Part shown: positions 5,921 to 11,999 of the stretch, in pieces
Numbering within the stretch: position 1 is the first letter of the stretch
Layout: every line of letters starts with the position of its first letter
Origin: an uncultured Porphyromonas sp.
GTDB taxonomy: Bacteria; Bacteroidota; Bacteroidia; Bacteroidales; Porphyromonadaceae
Direction: 5' to 3'
Length of the DNA: 11,999 nt
NCBI GenBank assembly: GCA_902465775.1
Contig: CABQOJ010000019.1
Coordinates: 1 to 11,999 of the forward strand
Made by a program: the position numbers and the translations under genes
Notes under the pieces: model-generated
Seen by the model: only the letters and a program-made list of their open reading frames with translations
Told to the model about the DNA's origin: nothing
Databases searched by the model: none

Positions 5921-6277
5921 ATGAACGATAGTGGCTTTTACTCCATCGACCGACTAGTAGAGTTTGGCCTAGGCATGGCGGTGGCTCAACAGATGGTGCA
6001 GACGATGAATCAGGCTATGCAGCAGGTCTATGTACCAGGGTCTATTCAGTCTATGCCTGCTCCACAACAGCAGCCCTGCTATGTCGCTATAGACGGGCAA
6101 CCCGTGGGACCTCTCACTGAGAGTGACTTAGTACGTCTTATCACAGACAAGAAGGTGACAAAAGAGACCCTCGCATGGATGCCGGGGATGCCTCAATGGC
6201 GACCCATCGAACAGCTTCCAAGCATACTTAGAGTCATAGCACTGACTCCTCCCCCGATTCCCCAAAGTAATGTATAG
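5921..6277 (+). CDS. Small GYF_2-domain protein
   Basis: A 118-residue protein. The N-terminal 40 residues hold a Met/Gln-rich helix (MAVAQQMVQTMNQAMQQV), then a Pro/Gln linker, then a GYF_2 domain at about 53-102 with the GP(L) turn at 63-65 and Trp 86 and 93. The whole resembles the C-terminal third of the SPFH protein just upstream, which also has a Gln/Met helix, a Pro-rich linker and GYF_2, so it may be a derived paralog of that module. The frame is open back to 5774, but that part overlaps the SPFH gene; the ATG at 5921, 20 bp after the SPFH stop, is the sensible start. It probably acts with the SPFH protein. Confidence 0.75.
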   Translation: MNDSGFYSIDRLVEFGLGMAVAQQMVQTMNQAMQQVYVPGSIQSMPAPQQQPCYVAIDGQPVGPLTESDLVRLITDKKVTKETLAWMPGMPQWRPIEQLPSILRVIALTPPPIPQSNV

Positions 6278-6674
6278 CCGTATGAGACTAAAGGCCTTTC
6301 CCCTTGCCCTGAGCCTTGCTTTGGCAGGACTGCTAGGTTATTTCATCTATTACATCACAAAGAGTGCTGATTATGATCTTCTCTGGGGTGTCGGAGCCAC
6401 GATATGCTTTGCCATAACCGCGATACCCATCTTGGGTACACAGTACGAGTCTGCTCGACAAGGACTGAACCTCAAGATCCTCTCAGGGATTTTCTTTATC
6501 ATCTTTGTGATTAGTCATATATGCTTTGCTAGACTAGGGGCAGACGTGGCGTACTACATTATTGTGAACGGTTGCTTGATGATAGCCTATCTAGCACTCT
6601 TCTACAAGATAAGTAGCCTGCAGATGTCATCGCAAAACAACAAGAGCAACACAATAAGCGACTCCAATCTGTAG
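6270..6674 (+). CDS. Four-TM membrane protein of unknown function
   Basis: A 134-residue protein with four hydrophobic helices, about residues 7-29, 37-57, 68-87 and 93-112, a short basic N-terminus and a polar Ser/Asn-rich C-terminal tail. No family is recognised. The ATG at 6270 overlaps the stop of the GYF_2 gene by 8 bases, which suggests translational coupling; an alternative ATG at 6282 would remove four residues. As the last gene of the cassette it is a plausible membrane anchor or partner of the SPFH and GYF_2 proteins. Confidence 0.7.
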   Translation: MYSRMRLKAFPLALSLALAGLLGYFIYYITKSADYDLLWGVGATICFAITAIPILGTQYESARQGLNLKILSGIFFIIFVISHICFARLGADVAYYIIVNGCLMIAYLALFYKISSLQMSSQNNKSNTISDSNL

Positions 6675-6838
6675 CCTAGGCCTCACGATAGGGCTTGTGT
6701 GGTGGCTGCAGGGAGTGGCTTTGCCCTTTGAGGTCTAGACGGTGTGTCCGACAGGTTTGATCCAGCTGTTGTGTGGCTCTTACCTAGAGTCTGTTGAGAC
6801 GCTTGTGGTTCACAGAGCGACGTTGAGTGCACTAGAGC
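6675..6838. other. Intergenic stretch, nothing clear
   Basis: No gene, RNA or strong terminator is seen between the end of the plus-strand set and the promoter-like site at 6839. Weak imperfect inverted sequences near 6673-6695 are too short to call. Together with the following repeat, the gap to mfd is 355 bp. Confidence 0.4.
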
Positions 6839-6869
6839 TCTGGCGCGATGGACTCTTGTATTACCTTTG
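6839..6869 (+). promoter_or_regulatory. Promoter-like site pointing at the repeat and mfd 3' end
   Basis: TACCTTTG at 6862-6869 matches TAnnTTTG exactly, with a weak -33 (TCTG at 6839-6842) 19 bases upstream. The same TACCTTTG core occurs at 562-569. Downstream on this strand lie only the repeat copy and the antisense of mfd, so any transcript would be non-coding or antisense. Confidence 0.4.
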
Positions 6870-6881
6870 CACTGTCAATTG

Positions 6882-6991
6882 ACTAAACATAGACTAAGTA
6901 ACAGCATCAAGGCTTTAACGGGGACGGACGCTCGACCGAGCGTCCCTACAACCGTTACTCGTCGGCTGGTTCAACAACGGACGCCCTCCGA
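6882..6991. repeat. Solo copy of the left-end repeat
   Basis: 6913-6991 matches 270-348 at 76 of 79 positions in the same orientation, including the palindrome at 6924-6947 and the CTCGTCGGCTGGTT segment beyond it. Weaker similarity continues leftwards (CTAAACA...AGTAAC at 6882-6902 against 249-268) with a small insertion. It lies just downstream of the mfd stop, where its hairpin could also affect mfd transcript ends. Confidence 0.8.
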
Positions 6992-7029
6992 CTCGCCACT
7001 TCCGTGCGTCACGACAGCGGGGTTACCCG

Positions 7030-10000
7030 TCAAACGGGGTGGGCGAAGAGCGCTTTGTAGAGCGTGGAGAGGATTTTGTCGGCTTGGTAGACGGTGGTGA
7101 CGTGATGCCACTTGACGCTGCGGTGCCCCTCACGGGTCTCGCGCACTTCGCACGCTTTGCCGTAGCTAGCCACGCTCTTGAGGAGTATGTCGAAGGCTTT
7201 GCTCTGATAGTATGCTGAGCCACTGGGCGGAAGGAAGAGGATCATCTGCTCACGACGCAGCGATACCTTGACGATGCCAAGGTGGCTGGCCAACCGTCGC
7301 AGACGTGGCACCATGAGAAGCCCCTGGGTCTGTGGTGGCAGGGCGCCAAAGCGGTCGCGCAAGCGATCGGCAAACTCTTTTAGTTCGCGGTCGCTCGCCA
7401 GCTCGTCCAGTTCACGGTAGAGCAAAATGCGCTCGCTGTCTTGCGGTATGTATTCGTGTGGCAGGGAGAGGTCGAGGTCGGTATCGATCGTGGTGTCGGT
7501 GAGGGCATTGCCCAGCTCCGCCTGCTGCTCCGTCTGAGCGGCAAAGAGCGCTGCAAAGTCCTCCTGCTTGACCTCGCGCACCGCTTCCTCAAAGACTTTG
7601 CGGTAAGTCTCGAAGCCTAGATCCGCGATGAAGCCGCTTTGCTCGGTACCTAATATGTTACCAGCACCTCGTATGTCCAGATCCTGCAAGGCGATACGCA
7701 TACCACTGCCTAGGTCGGAGAGACTCTCGATCGCCTTGACACGTCGTGCGGCAGCCTCCGTGAGGGTGCCCAGTGGCGGGGTGATCAGGTAGCAGTATGC
7801 CCGCTGGCTACCACGCCCCACACGGCCACGGAGTTGGTGCAGGTCGCTCAGTCCGTAACGATGAGCGGAGTTGATGATGATCGTATTGACATTGGGCATG
7901 TCGATGCCGTTCTCGATGATCGTCGTGGCTAGGAGCAGGTCGTACTTGCGCTCCGCAAAGTCTAGCAGTATCCGCTCCGTCTCGCTCGGGGTCAAGCGCC
8001 CGTGAGCGATCGCTATGCGAATGCCTGGGACGCACTCCTGGATCTGTCCCGCCACGCCGTGGATCGACTCAATGCGGTTGTGGACGAAGAAGACTTGCCC
8101 GTGGCGTGCTAGCTCGTAACCAATAGCGTCGGCGATGGTCTCTTGCGACCAGCGAATGAGGCGTGTCGTGACGGGCTGACGATTCCGCGGAGGCGTATTG
8201 ATATTGGAGAGGTCACGAGCGCCCATCAGGGAGAACTGCAGGGTGCGGGGTATCGGTGTCGCCGAGAGCGTGAGCGTATCCACGTTGACCTGTAGCTTGC
8301 GGAGCTGCTCCTTAGCCTTGACGCCAAACTTCTGCTCCTCGTCTATGATGAGCAGTCCGAGCGACTTGAAGGCGACCCCTTTGCTTAGCAGTCGGTGCGT
8401 GCCGATCAATATGTCGACCCGTCCCTCGGCGAGGTCCGCTAGGATGGCTTTCGTCTGCTTATCGCTCTTAGCCCTTGAGAGGTATTCGATGCGGCAGGGC
8501 AAACCCTCGAGTCTCTGGCTAAAGGTCTGGTAATGCTGGTAAGCGAGGATCGTCGTCGGCACTAGGACCGCCACCTGCTTGCTGTCGGCCACCGCCTTGA
8601 AGGCAGCTCGTATCGCTACCTCCGTCTTGCCAAAGCCCACGTCACCGCAGACCAATCGATCCATCGGGCGGTTACTCTCCATGTCCGCCTTGATCTGCTC
8701 GATCGCTTTCAATTGGTCGGGCGTCTCCTCATAGGCAAAGGAAGCCTCCATCTCGTGCTGCAGGTAGCTATCGGGCGAAAAGGCAAAGCCTGGCTGCTCT
8801 TTGCGCGCTGCATAGAGCGCAATGAGGTCACGAGCGATCGACTTGATCTTGGTCTTCGCACGCTCTTTGAGCTTTGTCCAGGCACCCGTGCCTAGTTTGC
8901 TGAGCTGTGGCTCGCCCTCCTCTTGCGCTTGGTACTTCGAGAGCTTGTGCAGACTGTGGATGCTCACGAGGAGCACGTCTTTGTTTTGGTAGACCAGCTT
9001 GACCACCTCACGTGGCTTGCCGTCTACCTCCGTGGTGAGGAGCCCGTCAAACTGCCCCACGCCGTGGTCGCTGTGGACGATGTAGTCGCCAGGCGAGATG
9101 GCGTGTAGCTCCTTGAGCGAGATGGCCGCATCGGCATTGCGTATGCGGTCGCTCTTGAGCTGGTAGTGGTGGTAGCGGTCGAAGACCTGGTGGTCGGTCA
9201 GGAGTAAGACGTCCAAGTCCTTGTCCTCAAAGCCCTCGTGAACGACCAGCGGCACCCACTCGGGGAGGAGCTCCTCGGCTTCGCGCTCGATGAGTATCTC
9301 CTTGAGACGCTGCGCCTGTGCGGATGACTCGGAGAGGAAGAAGCTCTTGAAGAAGCCCCGCTTGCGCACCTGCAACTCCTCGACCAATAGGTCAAAGTGG
9401 CGATGGATCAGTAGCTGAGGCTTCGTCGCAAAGGTGATCCGCTGGTCGACGATCGACAGCCCTTTCGTCGGAGTGCCTAGGATCTTCGAGCGCTGCTTTA
9501 CCTCAGCCGAGAGTTTGTCTGGGGGGAGTAGTAGCTCGCGCATCTCCTCCTGTGTGGCAAAAGCACCTTCGTACTCTACCGCTAGCTCCGCATCGTAAAG
9601 CGCTTTCCACTGCTCAGCGAGCGACTCGTAGCGACTGATCCAGAGTTGGTAGTCAGGGGATAGGAGCGACAGGAGCGAAGTCTCTCCGCCAGAGGCATCG
9701 CCTTTGACCTGTAGTGCAGGGGCTATCTCGGCCCGCTCGCACTGATCCACAGAGAGCTGGCTCTCGATGTCAAAGCGCCGTATGCTATCAATCTCATCGT
9801 CAAAGAAGTCAATGCGGTACGGGTAGGTGCTCCCGTAAGAGAAGATGTCTACAAGACTACCACGGTAGACCACTTGACCTGGACTGTAGACGTAGTCCAC
9901 CTCTTCGAAGCCCTCCTCGAGTAGTCGCTCTCGCAGCGTGTCACGAGAGATCACATCGCCCACGCTGAGCGTGAAGCAGCTCTGCGCTACCTCCTGTTGG

Positions 10001-10374
10001 GAGGGTATCGCTTCGGCAAGAGCTTCGGGGTAAGAGACGATCAGCGGGGTATCGCCCGCAGCAAGGCAGGCGAGCAATTCGGCACGCAGGACCTCCTGTG
10101 CTGGCTCTCGCTGACCATATTTAATATGTCTATTGAAGGCTGAGGGGTAGTAGTAAGCTTTGACACCCAGAGCCTCTAAGTCGCCCAACATATAGCCCGC
10201 ACTGTCGTCATCCTCGGCAATCACCAGATAAGGGTGCTCACGCGCCAAGGTGGCGAGGATAAAGGCGGGCGCCGAAGCGGTCACCCCCTCGAGCTCTACA
10301 CACTGATCCTGCTGTAGGGCTTGGCGAAGCTCTACGATGCGCGGATGATCGTGCCAGAGATCGAGGAGGGACAT
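7030..10374 (-). CDS. mfd: Transcription-repair coupling factor Mfd
   Basis: A 1114-residue protein, close to the usual Mfd length. It is the ATP-driven translocase that removes RNA polymerase stalled at DNA lesions and recruits UvrA for nucleotide-excision repair. Residues about 1-400 are the UvrB-like N-terminal region. The RNA-polymerase-interacting (CarD-like) domain starts at about 427 (SPGDYIVHSDHGVGQFDG). The helicase core follows: Walker A GDVGFGKT at 577-584, DEEQ at 678-681, SATPIPRT at 704-711, motif VI QLRGRVGR at 847-854 and the translocation motif around 899-914 (LDIRGAGNILG). The TRCF C-terminal domain covers about 970-1100. All key residues look intact. The ATG at 10374 lies 10 bp after the folD stop, so the two are probably co-transcribed. 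It is GC-rich and typical of a core gene. Confidence 0.97.
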   Translation of the reverse strand: MSLLDLWHDHPRIVELRQALQQDQCVELEGVTASAPAFILATLAREHPYLVIAEDDDSAGYMLGDLEALGVKAYYYPSAFNRHIKYGQREPAQEVLRAELLACLAAGDTPLIVSYPEALAEAIPSQQEVAQSCFTLSVGDVISRDTLRERLLEEGFEEVDYVYSPGQVVYRGSLVDIFSYGSTYPYRIDFFDDEIDSIRRFDIESQLSVDQCERAEIAPALQVKGDASGGETSLLSLLSPDYQLWISRYESLAEQWKALYDAELAVEYEGAFATQEEMRELLLPPDKLSAEVKQRSKILGTPTKGLSIVDQRITFATKPQLLIHRHFDLLVEELQVRKRGFFKSFFLSESSAQAQRLKEILIEREAEELLPEWVPLVVHEGFEDKDLDVLLLTDHQVFDRYHHYQLKSDRIRNADAAISLKELHAISPGDYIVHSDHGVGQFDGLLTTEVDGKPREVVKLVYQNKDVLLVSIHSLHKLSKYQAQEEGEPQLSKLGTGAWTKLKERAKTKIKSIARDLIALYAARKEQPGFAFSPDSYLQHEMEASFAYEETPDQLKAIEQIKADMESNRPMDRLVCGDVGFGKTEVAIRAAFKAVADSKQVAVLVPTTILAYQHYQTFSQRLEGLPCRIEYLSRAKSDKQTKAILADLAEGRVDILIGTHRLLSKGVAFKSLGLLIIDEEQKFGVKAKEQLRKLQVNVDTLTLSATPIPRTLQFSLMGARDLSNINTPPRNRQPVTTRLIRWSQETIADAIGYELARHGQVFFVHNRIESIHGVAGQIQECVPGIRIAIAHGRLTPSETERILLDFAERKYDLLLATTIIENGIDMPNVNTIIINSAHRYGLSDLHQLRGRVGRGSQRAYCYLITPPLGTLTEAAARRVKAIESLSDLGSGMRIALQDLDIRGAGNILGTEQSGFIADLGFETYRKVFEEAVREVKQEDFAALFAAQTEQQAELGNALTDTTIDTDLDLSLPHEYIPQDSERILLYRELDELASDRELKEFADRLRDRFGALPPQTQGLLMVPRLRRLASHLGIVKVSLRREQMILFLPPSGSAYYQSKAFDILLKSVASYGKACEVRETREGHRSVKWHHVTTVYQADKILSTLYKALFAHPV

Positions 10375-10384
10375 AGGGGAGAGA

Positions 10385-11278
10385 CTACTTCTGGCGTAGT
10401 TGGCGAGCCAGGATCGTATTGCGCATCAGCGTGATGATGGTCATAGGACCTACACCGCCTGGCACAGGCGTGATGTAGGAGCAGTGCGGAGCCACCTCGT
10501 CAAAGTCAACGTCGCCTACGATGCGAGAGCCGCTCTTCTTCGTTGCGTCGGGGACACGTGTGATGCCCACGTCGATGACGATGGCACCCTCCTTGACCAT
10601 CTCCTTCTTGACAAAGAGCGGGATGCCGATAGCAGCGACAACGATGTCAGCCTGACGACAAATGGAGGCGATATCTTTCGTACGGCTGTGGCAGATCGTT
10701 ACGGTCGCATTGCCCTGAGCACCCTTCTGGAGGAAAAGCTGAGCGATCGGCTTGCCAACGATGTTGCTACGTCCGAGGACCACCACATGCTTGCCCTCCG
10801 TGCTGAGGTTATAGTGCTTGAGGAGCTCGATAACCCCCTTCGGCGTGGCAGGTACGAGGCAAGGCTCGCCAAGACTTAGGAGTCCCACGTTGATCGGGTG
10901 GAAGCCATCCACATCCTTGCGGTAGTCAACAGCGTGAATGACCGCCTGCTCGTCAATATGCTTCGGTAGCGGGAGCTGGACGATGAAGCCATCAACCTCG
11001 GGATCTTTGTTGAGCTGCTCGATCTCAGAGATCAGCTCTTCCTGTGTGATGGACTCATCGAAGCGCTTCGTCAGGGAGATGAAGCCGACCTCCTCGCAAG
11101 CCTTGATCTTGCTCGCTATGTAGGTCTCACTGGCACCATCATGGCCCACGATGATAGCGCCCAGACAGGGTGGACGCTGCCCAGCAGCGACCATCTGCTG
11201 TACCTCCTGTGCGATCTCCTTCTTGATCTCGGTCGCAGTGGTCTTGCCATCTAAGCGAATGAATGATTCTTGTGTCAT
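10385..11278 (-). CDS. folD: Bifunctional methylene-THF dehydrogenase/cyclohydrolase FolD
   Basis: A 297-residue protein of normal FolD length. It oxidises 5,10-methylene-tetrahydrofolate with NADP to the methenyl form, then hydrolyses it to 10-formyl-tetrahydrofolate, supplying one-carbon units for purines and formyl-Met-tRNA in the cytoplasm. Visible signatures are [16 protein letters not shown] with Tyr53 and the catalytic Lys57, [32 protein letters not shown], the Rossmann loop [12 protein letters not shown] and the C-terminal [11 protein letters not shown]. It is the first gene of a probable folD-mfd operon, with a minus-strand promoter core at 11374-11381. The start is the ATG at 11278, immediately before the conserved N-terminal region. 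Confidence 0.97.
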   Translation of the reverse strand: MTQESFIRLDGKTTATEIKKEIAQEVQQMVAAGQRPPCLGAIIVGHDGASETYIASKIKACEEVGFISLTKRFDESITQEELISEIEQLNKDPEVDGFIVQLPLPKHIDEQAVIHAVDYRKDVDGFHPINVGLLSLGEPCLVPATPKGVIELLKHYNLSTEGKHVVVLGRSNIVGKPIAQLFLQKGAQGNATVTICHSRTKDIASICRQADIVVAAIGIPLFVKKEMVKEGAIVIDVGITRVPDATKKSGSRIVGDVDFDEVAPHCSYITPVPGGVGPMTIITLMRNTILARQLRQK

Positions 11279-11373
11279 AGAGTGGTATCTGTATAGATGA
11301 ATTTATTGTTCTGCTCTTGATAGCGAGGTGAGCAAAGCCATCTTCGTGGCATCACCTTCGCAAAGTTGCCGTA

Positions 11374-11381
11374 CAAAGATA
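11374..11381 (-). promoter_or_regulatory. Putative -7 element for folD-mfd
   Basis: On the minus strand this reads TATCTTTG, matching TAnnTTTG, about 95 bases upstream of the folD ATG. No convincing TTTG -33 element is seen at the expected distance, so this is a half match. Confidence 0.45.
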
Positions 11382-11496
11382 CCGAAATCTGAGGGATTAA
11401 CTCGGAGGTAGCGCGACCGCCAATCGCTTCATACAGGAGAAACTCTAGTTGAAAGCAATGTCTCAAGCGTATCGGAGGAAATGAAGAGGGGGCTGG

Positions 11497-11999
11497 CTAG
11501 CGACGCTGGGGATAGATGTAGGGTCGGCCGGAGGCGGGGGCGGGCTGCACGAGGACGGTAGTGTGGTAGGCCTCCTGAAGGTGTGCCTCAGTGAGAACCG
11601 TCTGGGGGGTGCCGTGAGCGAGCAAGCCGTCGGGACCGAAGAGGATAAGCTCCTCGCAGTACTCGGAGGCTACGTTGATATCGTGGAGGATCATCAGGAT
11701 CGTCAATCCCTCTGCGTGGAGCGTCTCGAGGAGCTGCATGATCTCGCTCGTGTAGCCGATGTCTAGATGCGAGATCGGCTCGTCGAGGAGGAGGAGCTGA
11801 GGCTCCTGCGTGAGCGCTTGTGCTATGGAGACCATCTGCTGTTCGCCACCGCTGAGTTCGTCGAGACGCTTGTCGGCTAGCCGTGCGATGCCGGTGCGCT
11901 CGAGATAATGGTCACAACGTGCGTGGTCCTCTTCGCTGTAACCGATCTGAAAGCGCTTGAAGTAGGGCAGTCGTCCCATGAGGACGTAGTCGTAGACCC
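11497..11999 (-). CDS. ABC transporter ATP-binding protein (FecE/BtuD-like), 5' end missing
   Basis: The visible 3' part continues in frame to the window edge; residues VYDYVL precede the internal Met encoded at 11977-11979, so the true start and Walker A lie outside. The signature loop LSGGEQQ, Walker B LLLLDEP, the D-loop SHLD and the switch histidine (ILHDINVAS) are all present. The wording VLMGRLPYFKRF before the signature and the short C-terminal tail fit the ATPases of iron-siderophore, heme and cobalamin importers (FecE, HmuV, BtuD). It would energise uptake through a membrane permease; the substrate cannot be told from this fragment. No partner gene is within the window. It ends 218 bp before folD and appears to be a separate unit. 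Confidence 0.88.
   Translation of the reverse strand, partial: VYDYVLMGRLPYFKRFQIGYSEEDHARCDHYLERTGIARLADKRLDELSGGEQQMVSIAQALTQEPQLLLLDEPISHLDIGYTSEIMQLLETLHAEGLTILMILHDINVASEYCEELILFGPDGLLAHGTPQTVLTEAHLQEAYHTTVLVQPAPASGRPYIYPQRR

Noticed and set aside
6867..7100. Plus-strand open frame of 77 codons
   Set aside because: It runs through the palindromic repeat and into the antisense of mfd; the Arg-rich product is a shadow.
7380..9968. Several open frames on both strands within the mfd gene
   Set aside because: They are shadows of a long, GC-rich, well-conserved gene; their products are Arg/Ser-rich with no domains.
10400..11123. Plus-strand open frames opposite folD
   Set aside because: The folD frame is certain from its motifs; the antisense frames have no recognisable features.
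11275..11466. Minus-strand open frame of 63 codons upstream of folD
   Set aside because: It covers the presumed promoter and leader of folD, overlaps its start, and has no family features.

Overview
The window looks like a chromosome segment from a Bacteroidales bacterium, most likely Porphyromonas or a close relative. The reasons are Bacteroidetes-type promoter cores (TAnnTTTG) with little Shine-Dalgarno signal, and a Mfd and FolD that read like that group. No rRNA, tRNA, CRISPR array or transposase gene was seen. The assignment to genus is inference from style, not from a database search.

Layout. Bases 1-320 are a repeat-rich block: two tandem copies of a 130-bp element with inverted ends, nested inside a larger inverted repeat. 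Short tandem repeats follow (361-521), then a promoter (539-569) and a stretch with hairpins and a 14-C homopolymer (570-1021). From 1022 to 3149 lie AT-richer genes of unknown function: a low-complexity Glu/Lys-rich protein, then a tandem duplication of a 215-residue acidic protein. The first copy of that pair is broken by a 29-bp deletion. From 3342 to 6674 comes a co-oriented set: a short ATP-grasp-like C-terminal remnant, a 2-TM miniprotein, a zinc-ribbon/TM protein, an SPFH protein ending in a GYF_2 domain, a small GYF_2 protein and a 4-TM protein. The zinc-ribbon plus SPFH pairing recalls the Bacillus YdjG/YdjI (PspA-associated) membrane-stress genes, so a role at the membrane is plausible but inferred. 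A near-identical 79-bp piece of the left-end repeat returns at 6913-6991 in the same orientation, so this whole accessory block sits between direct repeats.

From 7030 the window turns to minus-strand, GC-richer core genes: mfd (transcription-repair coupling factor) and folD (methylene-tetrahydrofolate dehydrogenase/cyclohydrolase) 10 bp apart in an apparent folD-mfd operon, then the 3' part of an iron-siderophore/heme/cobalamin-type ABC ATPase that runs off the right edge.

The most interesting material is the tandem paralog pair, where the non-coding 5' flanks are about 95% identical but the protein core has changed almost only at amino-acid-altering positions. Also notable are the direct-repeat-bracketed accessory block and the zinc-ribbon/SPFH/GYF membrane cassette.
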